From Clostridia bacterium (GTDB lineage: Bacteria > Bacillota > Clostridia > Christensenellales > Borkfalkiaceae), in contig JAFTVF010000006.1 of the NCBI GenBank assembly GCA_017465865.1, positions 62,001 through 126,000 on the forward strand: a stretch of 64,000 bases of DNA. The letters run 5' to 3'. A program made the position numbers and the translations under genes. The notes beneath the pieces are model-generated. The model saw only the letters and a program-made list of their open reading frames with translations. It was not told the DNA's origin and did not search any database. Below are positions 34,964 to 42,000 of this stretch, piece by piece; within the stretch, counting starts at the first letter, position 1; each line of letters starts with the position of its first letter.

Positions 34964-35587
34964 ATGGAAAAGAAAAACGTCATTATCTTCGGGGATAGTT
35001 ATTCAACGTTTAAGGGGCATATACCCGATTATTACGATACGTATTATCCCTGTTTAGACGTATGCTCGGTAGAGGAAACTTGGTGGAAATCATTCGTTTC
35101 AAAATGCAATTATCATTTAATTCAAAATAATAGTTGGAGCGGCTCGACGATTGGTTATACAGGTTATAATCATGCAGATTGTTCAACCTCGTCTTCTTTT
35201 ATTTTTCGATATAAGCAATTAAAGGAGCAGGGTGTTTTTGAGAAAGATAGGGTAGACGTTATTCTTGTTTTCGGTGGAACGAATGATAGTTGGGCGAATG
35301 CCGAGCTTGGCAATATAAAATTTTCAGATTGGACGGAAGAAGATTTTTTTAAGGTTCTTCCTTCGATTTGCTATTTTGCGTATATGCTAAAAACGGATTT
35401 TCCTTATGCAAAAATAATATTTATCATCAATACGGATATCAAAGAGGAAATCCAAAACGCCATAGAATATGCCGCTCAATATTATTCCTTGCAAAGCGTT
35501 AGATTGCAGGATATCGATAAGCAGAAGGACCATCCAACAAAAAAGGGAATGAAAGAAATCTGCGATCAGCTATTAAAAGTCGTTTAA
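34964..35587 (+). CDS. SGNH/GDSL-family hydrolase (207 aa)
   Basis: Block I IIFGDSYSTFKG carries the nucleophilic Ser. WSGSTIGYTGY gives the Gly block, VFGGTNDSW is block III with the Asn, and KDHPTKKGM is block V with the Asp-His pair. Such enzymes are esterases that often remove acetyl groups from glycans. No signal peptide is present, so it acts in the cytoplasm. In this island it could deacetylate an acetylated sugar such as an O-acetyl sialic acid (inference). It is the last gene of the five-gene unit. Confidence 0.85.
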   Translation: MEKKNVIIFGDSYSTFKGHIPDYYDTYYPCLDVCSVEETWWKSFVSKCNYHLIQNNSWSGSTIGYTGYNHADCSTSSSFIFRYKQLKEQGVFEKDRVDVILVFGGTNDSWANAELGNIKFSDWTEEDFFKVLPSICYFAYMLKTDFPYAKIIFIINTDIKEEIQNAIEYAAQYYSLQSVRLQDIDKQKDHPTKKGMKEICDQLLKVV

Positions 35588-35644
35588 GGGTTATAAACGA
35601 GCGAAATAGCGGATAACGGCAAAAAACTTGGAAGAGAATAAATC

Positions 35645-35705
35645 ACATAAATACAAATTTTATAAACATAATTCCCTTTTCTATCGTGTGGAATTATTGT
35701 AAAAT
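35645..35705 (+). promoter_or_regulatory. FucI-like isomerase promoter with AraC-type direct repeats (site 2)
   Basis: ACATAAATACA (35645-35655) and ACATAATTCCC (35666-35676) start 21 bp apart. The second is identical to its counterpart at 31471. A poor -35 TTTTCT (35677-35682), a 17-base spacer and TAAAAT (35700-35705) follow. Confidence 0.65.
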
Positions 35706-35736
35706 GATATAAAATAATTAGGTGAGGATAAAAAAT

Positions 35737-37062
35737 ATGAAAGTTACCTTTGCTTTATACTTTGGCAATCGCGGTTTTTTCCCCGGCGAATCGATAGCGA
35801 CGGCTCGGAAAGAAATGATAGAGGCTGTGGAAAAGGCGGGCTTTAACTATCTTTGTATGGACGAGAGCCTGACCCGTTACGGCGCGGTGGAAACGATCAA
35901 AGAAGGCGCGCGTTTTGCGGAATTTTTAGAGGCGCACAAAGGCGAATACGACGGTATCATTTTATGTATGCCTAATTTCAGCGACGAAAACGGCGCGTCC
36001 GTTGCGCTTAAAGACGTAAACGTGCCTGTGCTTGTACAGGCATATCCCGACGAGCTGGATAAAATGGACTTTTCACACCGCCGCGACGCGTTTTGCGGAA
36101 AAATCGCTATGTGCAACGTGCTTCGGCAGTTAAAAATTCCGTATACGTTGACGACGAAAATTTGCGAATCGCCGTTAAGCAAAGAATTTGCGGAAGACTT
36201 GCGTTTATTTGCAGGTACTTGCCGTGCGGTAAAGGGTTTGAAACAATTCAATATCGGTGCGATCGGTGCGCGAACGACGGCGTTCAAAACAGTACGTTGC
36301 GACGAAATTGCAATGGCGAACCATCGAGTAAATATTGAAACCATCGATTTAAGTTACGTATTCCGTAAAATGGACGAAGTGAATGCGGATAAGCTGGCAC
36401 AAAAGAAAGAACAATACGCAAGCTTGTCCGATTTCGGAAAATACCCTCCTGAAAAGTTGGATAATATCGCAAGACTTGGCGTGGTAATCGACGAGATTAT
36501 CGAGGACTTCGATTTACAAGCGATAGCGATCCGTTGTTGGGACGAATTGCAAAAGAAATACGGCATAGCGCCTTGCCTAATTCTCGGTGAACTGAACGAG
36601 CGTGGAATAGTAGCGGCGTGCGAATTAGACGTAAACAACGCAGTTATGATGCGTGCGTTATACCTTGCGGCAGACTGTCCCGTTATGCTTTTGGACGTGA
36701 ACAACAACTACGGCGATGCGGACGATAAATGTATATTCTTCCATTGCGGACCTGTGCCTCAAACGCTTATGGCAGAGCGCGGACATATTGAAGAACACCT
36801 TATGTTCAAAAAGAGCTACGGCGAGGGCTCGGGCGTAGGCATCAATAAGGGTAAACTGATTACGGGCGACGTAACAATCGGTAGCTTCAAAACGGAAAAC
36901 GGAAAAATGTGCTCGTTCGTAGCAGAGGGCAAGCTCACGGACGATTACGTAGGCGACGGGTTCTTCGGTTGCGGTACGGTATTCCAAAAAGAAAACGTGG
37001 AGAATACCGTATGTTTGCGGAGGGCGGTATCAGCACGTATCAAAGTCGTCCTTACTGCGTAG
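35737..37062 (+). CDS. L-fucose/arabinose isomerase-like protein with a probably truncated C-terminus (441 aa)
   Basis: The N-terminal part (KVTFALYFGNRGFFPGESI, then YDGIILCMPNFSDENG) and the middle (AIRCWDELQKKYGIAPCLILGELN) match the sugar isomerase family related to FucI/AraA. VMLLDVNNNYGDADDKCIFFHCGPVP contains metal and substrate residues. The family sequence GDGFFGCGTVFQKENVENT (residues about 406-424) normally leads into some 35 more conserved residues. Here it runs instead into CLRRAVSARIKVVLTA and a stop, while the next frame continues as an AraC regulator. A deletion joining the two genes near 37008 is inferred. The ATG at 35737 follows AGGTGAGG. Activity may be lost. Confidence 0.75.
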   Translation: MKVTFALYFGNRGFFPGESIATARKEMIEAVEKAGFNYLCMDESLTRYGAVETIKEGARFAEFLEAHKGEYDGIILCMPNFSDENGASVALKDVNVPVLVQAYPDELDKMDFSHRRDAFCGKIAMCNVLRQLKIPYTLTTKICESPLSKEFAEDLRLFAGTCRAVKGLKQFNIGAIGARTTAFKTVRCDEIAMANHRVNIETIDLSYVFRKMDEVNADKLAQKKEQYASLSDFGKYPPEKLDNIARLGVVIDEIIEDFDLQAIAIRCWDELQKKYGIAPCLILGELNERGIVAACELDVNNAVMMRALYLAADCPVMLLDVNNNYGDADDKCIFFHCGPVPQTLMAERGHIEEHLMFKKSYGEGSGVGINKGKLITGDVTIGSFKTENGKMCSFVAEGKLTDDYVGDGFFGCGTVFQKENVENTVCLRRAVSARIKVVLTA

Positions 37063-37553
37063 AAATGACAGAGGAGATTGCTTTTTACGTGAAGCAACTA
37101 CGCATTGCGCTTCCGCGTATCGAGGCAGAGGGCTTGGAAAAGATGAAAGCGCTGCTGACTTTGATTTTATGGTCGGTCGGGTGGTTTGCCTCTGCGGGTA
37201 CTTACAATAAAGGGGCTTATCAAATTACACGAAACGAATATATTTTCAAGATCAACGAATGTATTGAAAGGTCGCTTGTGGAAAAGGTTACGCTGTCAAC
37301 GGTGGCGAAGGCATTATTTTTAAGCGAAAAACAAGTCGCGCGGATCTTGAAAAAAGATTTTGGCTGCACGCTTTCGGGGTTAATTCAAGAAAAGAAACTC
37401 TCGGCTGCCGCGATCCTTTTACGAAATACCGAAAAAACCGTAGCGGAGATTGCAGAAGAGTTGAATTTTCAAACGGAGAGCTATTTTTTCGTGCTGTTCA
37501 AAAAGAAATACGGCTGTACGCCGCTCGGTTACCGTAAACGCAAAAAAGAGTAA
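37011..37553 (+). CDS. AraC-family transcriptional regulator, short form (180 aa)
   Basis: The C-terminal 100 residues hold the two AraC helix-turn-helix units. The first is around VTLSTVAKALFLSEKQVARILKKDF (helices cited by ends) and the second is AEIAEELNFQTESYFFVLFKKKYGCTPLGYR. Upstream, about 75 residues (MFAEGGISTYQSRPYC onward) look like the end of a longer sensor domain. Typical relatives have about 280-300 aa, so some 100 N-terminal residues are missing. The ATG at 37011 follows GGAG by eight bases and lies within the last codons of the isomerase gene. It is the natural candidate for binding the 21-bp repeats at 31450, 35645 and 39790 (inference). Confidence 0.78.
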   Translation: MFAEGGISTYQSRPYCVEMTEEIAFYVKQLRIALPRIEAEGLEKMKALLTLILWSVGWFASAGTYNKGAYQITRNEYIFKINECIERSLVEKVTLSTVAKALFLSEKQVARILKKDFGCTLSGLIQEKKLSAAAILLRNTEKTVAEIAEELNFQTESYFFVLFKKKYGCTPLGYRKRKKE

Positions 37554-37555
37554 AA

Positions 37556-37591
37556 AAAGAAGCCTAAGATTGAAAAATCTTAGGCTTCTTT
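37556..37591. terminator. Bidirectional terminator between araC-type gene and AGE gene
   Basis: A perfect 16-bp stem (37556-37571 with 37576-37591) around a GAAA loop. The arms begin and end in A and T runs, so it can act for both convergent transcripts. Confidence 0.9.
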
Positions 37592-37596
37592 CAGGT

Positions 37597-38775
37597 TTAG
37601 TCCTGTAAAAGCAAACAGCATTTTGCGAGCATCCGCATTGTATGGAAAGGTCCTTTATACGTATGTCCTTTGCATGGCGGCATAGTGGGCTTACCGTCTC
37701 TGCGGAGATACCCAAACCATTCTCCGTATTCGGGGTCGGAGAATTTATCAAAGGAATATTCCGTTATTTTTTCAAACCAATCGGAATAATAGCAATCGTT
37801 CGTTTGCTTATAAAGCATCAACGAGGCGATCATTGCTTCGTTATGCGGCCACCAAAGTTTCATGTCGTGTTCGTATGCTTCGACGGGGTTGCCGTTAACG
37901 TCTTTGAAATACAAGATTCCGCCGTATTCCAAGTCCCAACCAAATTCAATAGCGTTACGGAATATTTTTTCCGCAAACGAGATCAATTTTTCGTCGTTAC
38001 GATAAATCCCTTCTTCAAGCAAGAACCAAGAACACTCAATGTCGTGTCCGGGGTTGACAATTCTGCTTTCGGAAACGTCGAAAATAAAACTTCCGTCAAC
38101 ACCTACGCTTTCGAGCAGGGCTTGCTTCTCCTCGCAATAATGAGACTGAATGTCTTGAATGAACTTGTCGATTTCACGGGTGTAATAGTCGGAGTTTTCT
38201 TTGTCTGCACCGCGTAAGATCGAGGCGACGTTTAATAAAATCATGGGTTGGCTAAGCCCTTTTAACGCACGCGTTTCCGCATAGCTTTTCGGGGTAATTT
38301 TATAAGGGTCGGTTTGGGGATCATCGTAAATCCCGCAGACGAATTTGAATTTATCGCGTGCGATCTGCAAACGGGATTTATCGCCCGTAGCCATAGCGTA
38401 TTCTGCGTTTGCGATAATATAAAACGTTTCGCTAAACCAATAACGGCGTTTACGCAGGGGCTTTCCGTCGCGCGTTACGGTAAAAAACATTCTCCCGTCG
38501 GTATCAATGCAATGGTTGTCTAAAAACTCTAAACAGCTTTTCGCGATTTTTAAGAAATCTTCGTTTTTTTCAATATTGTTGTACAGATAAGAAAAGGTCC
38601 AAGCCGCCCGTCCTTGCATCCAAACGCTTTTATCGGTGGAATAGACTTTACCTTTGCGGTCAAGGCAATTCAAAACGCCGCCGTATTGTTCGTCAAATCC
38701 GTTGTTTATCCAAAACGGAACGCAGCTTTCCAAAAGTTCTTTTTTGAATTTTTCAAGATAAGATACTGCGTTCAT
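37597..38775 (-). CDS. N-acylglucosamine 2-epimerase (AGE) family protein (392 aa)
   Basis: An (alpha/alpha)6 barrel protein. LESCVPFWINNGFDEQYGGVLNCLDRKGK is at the start, MQGRAAWTFSYL and KRRYWFSETFYIIANAEYA follow, then NPGHDIECSWFLLEEG and the catalytic-His region LWWPHNEAMIA. AGE enzymes interconvert ManNAc and GlcNAc; other members epimerise mannobiose or free aldoses. Its start overlaps the NanA-like stop by one base (TAATG), so the two are one operon. That pairing supports ManNAc conversion after sialic acid cleavage (inference). Confidence 0.85.
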   Translation of the reverse strand: MNAVSYLEKFKKELLESCVPFWINNGFDEQYGGVLNCLDRKGKVYSTDKSVWMQGRAAWTFSYLYNNIEKNEDFLKIAKSCLEFLDNHCIDTDGRMFFTVTRDGKPLRKRRYWFSETFYIIANAEYAMATGDKSRLQIARDKFKFVCGIYDDPQTDPYKITPKSYAETRALKGLSQPMILLNVASILRGADKENSDYYTREIDKFIQDIQSHYCEEKQALLESVGVDGSFIFDVSESRIVNPGHDIECSWFLLEEGIYRNDEKLISFAEKIFRNAIEFGWDLEYGGILYFKDVNGNPVEAYEHDMKLWWPHNEAMIASLMLYKQTNDCYYSDWFEKITEYSFDKFSDPEYGEWFGYLRRDGKPTMPPCKGHTYKGPFHTMRMLAKCCLLLQD

Positions 38776-39659
38776 TATTCTTTCTCCACAAACGGCATAA
38801 TTTTTTGCGTTATCAATAATTTTTCGCTGTCCGTAAGTTTCTTAAAGGGCTTGCGGCAGTCCCCGAATTCAAAGCCAAGCTGGTTTAACACTTCTTTTTC
38901 GCCCGCCATTACGCCAACTTCGCAAAGTACGGCGATGATTTCGTTGATTTGCGTTTGCAATGCCTGTGCTTCGGCTATTTTGTTGGCAGAGAAAAGGCTT
39001 TGCAGCTTAATAAATTTTTCTGCCATGAAATTGAAAGTGCTTCCGATTGCGCCGTCTGCACCCATAATAAGCCCCGCAAGCATCATCTCGTCGAAGCCGT
39101 TATAGAAAACCTTATCGGGATGCGCGCTGGTGAAACGCTCTAAGGCAAAATAGTCGTTAGAGGTATGCTTTACACCGATAAAGCGGTCGTCTTTTAAGAA
39201 TTCATTCAAGTTGTCTACCGATAAATTTACCCCCGAAAAGCTGGGAATATTATAAATAATCATAGGCAAGGATACTGCATTGACGATATCAAAATAATAA
39301 TCCTTAACTTCCTTAAATGAAAATTTATAATAATAGGGTGCAACGGACGAAATAGCGTCATAGCCAAGCGTTTCGGCGTATTTTGCAAGCTCTATGGCTT
39401 GATGAGTAGCAATACAGCCGACCTGTGCGATCAATTTACAGCGGTTGCCGACTACCTCTTTCACAAGTTTCATAACTTGCTTGCGTTCTTCAAAGGAAAG
39501 AAGAAAAGCCTCGCCTGTGCTACCGGTTACGTAAAAGCCGCTTACGCCTTTTTTTATGTTGTACTCGATTAATCGGGTTAAAGCGGCTTCATTGATTTCG
39601 TTTTGTTTTGTAAAAGGGGTGAGCAGTGCGGGATAAATTCCGCTAAACGGTTTGGTCAT
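38775..39659 (-). CDS. N-acetylneuraminate lyase-like (DHDPS/NanA family) (294 aa)
   Basis: A TIM-barrel class I aldolase. YVTGSTGEAFLLS holds the carboxylate-binding GSTGE (46-50), IIYNIPSFSG gives Tyr136 and IGVKHTSNDYF gives the Schiff-base Lys164. These match Tyr137 and Lys165 of E. coli NanA. The GSTGEAFLLS form favours NanA over DapA (usually GTTGES). It cleaves sialic acid to ManNAc and pyruvate. Neighbours AGE, ROK kinase and SGNH hydrolase fit a sialic acid route, but no sialidase or sialic acid transporter is present in the window. AGGAG lies upstream of the ATG. Confidence 0.82.
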   Translation of the reverse strand: MTKPFSGIYPALLTPFTKQNEINEAALTRLIEYNIKKGVSGFYVTGSTGEAFLLSFEERKQVMKLVKEVVGNRCKLIAQVGCIATHQAIELAKYAETLGYDAISSVAPYYYKFSFKEVKDYYFDIVNAVSLPMIIYNIPSFSGVNLSVDNLNEFLKDDRFIGVKHTSNDYFALERFTSAHPDKVFYNGFDEMMLAGLIMGADGAIGSTFNFMAEKFIKLQSLFSANKIAEAQALQTQINEIIAVLCEVGVMAGEKEVLNQLGFEFGDCRKPFKKLTDSEKLLITQKIMPFVEKE

Positions 39660-39687
39660 ATAAAATACTCCTTTAATTTTTTACTTA

Positions 39688-39716
39688 ATTATACAATAAA
39701 TGAAAGTGTTTTTCAA
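39688..39716 (-). promoter_or_regulatory. Promoter of the NanA-AGE operon
   Basis: On the minus strand there is TTGAAA (39716-39711), 17 bases and TATAAT (39693-39688). Confidence 0.75.
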
Positions 39717-39728
39717 TAGCGAAAAACG

Positions 39729-39763
39729 ACTTTAATTTTTGCAATAGGTCCTAAAATTAAAGT
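39729..39763. repeat. 11-bp inverted repeat between divergent promoters, candidate operator
   Basis: ACTTTAATTTT (39729-39739) and AAAATTAAAGT (39753-39763) are perfect inverted arms around 13 bases. They lie just upstream of the NanA -35 and between it and the divergent glycosidase promoter. No coding sequence overlaps. Confidence 0.55.
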
Positions 39764-39789
39764 TTTTGCAGAGCGGAAATATTCATTTC

Positions 39790-39850
39790 ACAAAACGACG
39801 AAAATATGTCACATTATTCAATTGCCTTTTTGTTTTTCGCGTGATAACAT
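39790..39850 (+). promoter_or_regulatory. Glycosidase promoter with AraC-type direct repeats (site 3)
   Basis: ACAAAACGACG (39790-39800) and ACATTATTCAA (39811-39821) start 21 bp apart. The -35 TTGCCT (39822-39827) abuts the second. A 17-base spacer leads to TAACAT (39845-39850), with an extended TGA before it. It has the same geometry as sites 1 and 2. Confidence 0.6.
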
Positions 39851-39887
39851 ATACTTACGCATTAAAATAAATATTGGAGTATTAGAT

Positions 39888-41915
39888 ATGGAAAAATCGA
39901 AGTGGTATAAAAAAGCGTATCGTAGAAATTTGGTGGATATTCATATTGCGGATTGGAACGATGAATTTATGGAAAAATTCGACGCGGACGTTTATTATGA
40001 AAATATGAAACGCGCGCACGTGCAATCACCGATGATTTATTTACAATCGCACACGGGAATTAGCTATTATCCCTCTCCGTCCGGTTATACGCACAAGTAT
40101 TTTAGAAAGCATCCCCGCGCTATGAACGAATTGATTGATAAATGTCAAGCAGGGGGAATGAAAGTAGTTGCGTATTATAGCTTGATTTTTAATAATTGGG
40201 CAGCAGAAAAATACCCGCATTGGCAAATCCGCTATGCCGACGGCAGCGTTTGGGGCGATCACGGACAAAGATACGGCTTGTGTTGTCCGAATAACCACGA
40301 ATACCGTACGTTTTTAGTGGAGCAAATGAAAGAGATCGGCGAGCAATTCCCTAATCTTGACGGAATATTCTTCGATATGCCGTACTGGGAGGTGGTCTGT
40401 CATTGCGATGCGTGTAAAGCCCGTTGGAAAAAAGAAGTTGGCGGCGACTTGCCGACGGCTATTGATTGGGCGGACGAGCGTTGGAGATTGTTTGTAAAAA
40501 AACGGCAAGAATGGATGGCGGAATTTGCGAAATATGCAGAAAGTACGGCAAAGCGTTTTTTGCCTGAAACAACGGTTGAATTAAATTTTGCGGCGGTAGT
40601 GTCTTGCGATTGGTTGGCAGGCTCGACGGAGGGGATCAACGAAGCCTGCGAATTTACAGGCGGCGATTTATACGGCGATCTGTACGATCACTCTTTCACT
40701 TGTAAATATTATTACGAAATTACAAAAAATCAGCCTTTCGAATACATGACTTGCCGTTTTAATAAACGCCTGCGTGAGCATACGATTACAAAGCCCGAGC
40801 TGGAATTAGAGGCGGACGTTATGCTGGCGGCTTGCCATCACGGCGCGACGTTGATTATTGACGCCATTGATCCAAGCGGTGAAATGGACGGTAGAGTGTA
40901 CGACCGTCTGGGGAACGTATTCGCAAAAACGTTGCCCTACGAGCAATATATGGATAAAGGCGTGTTAGACGCAAACGTTGCGGTTTATTTTGACAGCACG
41001 ACACAATTTTCTTCCGACGGAAAACCTTATAATAGGGAGTGTGCATTAGCGTCGGCTCGAACGTTGATTGAAAATCATATTCCGTTTAGGGAAATTGCTA
41101 ACGGGGCTATGAACGGACTCGACCGTTACGATTTGATTATTGCTCCCGCACTTGAAACGTTTGGAAATCCTGAGATCCTGAAACTGATTGACTATGTAAA
41201 AAATGGCGGCAAATTATATCTTTCAGGGAAATCGGACGCAAGACTGATCAAGGAATTCTTCGGGGCTGAAATTATAGGGGAGACCTACGGGGACACGACG
41301 TATCCGCATATTTATAAAGGCTACGACGAGGTTCAAGCGTACGTTTCGCCGATCGCCAAAGACTATAAAGAAATTTTTTGGGATTTTAATGATAAGTATC
41401 CTTTGCCGATTATTTATAAGTTGCCCATTATGTCGGGCTTTAACGGAGAAGTAAAAGCAAAAATTACCTTACCTTATACAGATCCTGACAACAATACGAT
41501 TTTTGCATCCTTGCACTCGAATCCCCCCGGAATTGCTACGGAGCATCCTGCTATTTTGGAGTGTAATTACGGAAAAGGCAAGGTGATTTGGAGCGCTGCG
41601 AATTTAGAATACGATGCAAGAACGAATTTCAAAGATATTTTTGCTTCGATAGTGAAAAAAGAGGTTTCGCCTCGGTTTACAATGGAGGCAAGTAAATACG
41701 TGGAAATTATTGTGTTTAAGGATGGCGATGATTTCTATATCAATTTGTTTGACCTGAATTTTGCATTTGATTTAGTAAAACGCGAATTTGCTATTACCGT
41801 TGGGAATAATTATAAAGCGATTGAGCTTGGTAGCAATAGTCAGCTGTCTGTTGTAGGCGGAGTTTTGAAAGGCAACTTTGAAAAATATATTTGGCTGAAA
41901 CTTGAAAAAATATAA
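39888..41915 (+). CDS. Glycoside hydrolase, hypothetical GH6/beta-galactosidase-trimerisation type (675 aa)
   Basis: The N-terminal TIM barrel has GGMKVVAYYSLIFNNWAAEKYP, then LDGIFFDMPYWEVVCHCDACKARW, where the FFD Asp and the CHCDAC motif are typical of PF14871-type (hypothetical glycosyl hydrolase 6) proteins. The segment YDLIIAPALETFGNPEILKLIDYVKNGGKLYLSG is a beta-galactosidase trimerisation-like domain. No signal peptide, so it is cytoplasmic. GH29-like fucosidase activity is possible given the FucI-like isomerase, but the sequence does not decide this. The ATG at 39888 follows TTGGAG; an upstream in-frame start at 39822 lies inside the promoter and is rejected. Confidence 0.78.
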   Translation: MEKSKWYKKAYRRNLVDIHIADWNDEFMEKFDADVYYENMKRAHVQSPMIYLQSHTGISYYPSPSGYTHKYFRKHPRAMNELIDKCQAGGMKVVAYYSLIFNNWAAEKYPHWQIRYADGSVWGDHGQRYGLCCPNNHEYRTFLVEQMKEIGEQFPNLDGIFFDMPYWEVVCHCDACKARWKKEVGGDLPTAIDWADERWRLFVKKRQEWMAEFAKYAESTAKRFLPETTVELNFAAVVSCDWLAGSTEGINEACEFTGGDLYGDLYDHSFTCKYYYEITKNQPFEYMTCRFNKRLREHTITKPELELEADVMLAACHHGATLIIDAIDPSGEMDGRVYDRLGNVFAKTLPYEQYMDKGVLDANVAVYFDSTTQFSSDGKPYNRECALASARTLIENHIPFREIANGAMNGLDRYDLIIAPALETFGNPEILKLIDYVKNGGKLYLSGKSDARLIKEFFGAEIIGETYGDTTYPHIYKGYDEVQAYVSPIAKDYKEIFWDFNDKYPLPIIYKLPIMSGFNGEVKAKITLPYTDPDNNTIFASLHSNPPGIATEHPAILECNYGKGKVIWSAANLEYDARTNFKDIFASIVKKEVSPRFTMEASKYVEIIVFKDGDDFYINLFDLNFAFDLVKREFAITVGNNYKAIELGSNSQLSVVGGVLKGNFEKYIWLKLEKI

Positions 41916-41957
41916 GAAAGTACAATTACAGGAAATTGTGTGTTCAATAAAATAAAA

Positions 41958-41987
41958 ACCGCGCCCAAGATCGATCTTGGGCGCGGT
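41958..41987. terminator. Perfect 30-base palindrome, bidirectional terminator
   Basis: ACCGCGCCCAAGATC (41958-41972) followed directly by its inverse complement (41973-41987). The minus-strand side runs into TTTTATTTTATT, so it can terminate the minus-strand lipoprotein gene and also the plus-strand glycosidase gene. Confidence 0.8.
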
Positions 41988-42000
41988 CGTTTGTCAAATT

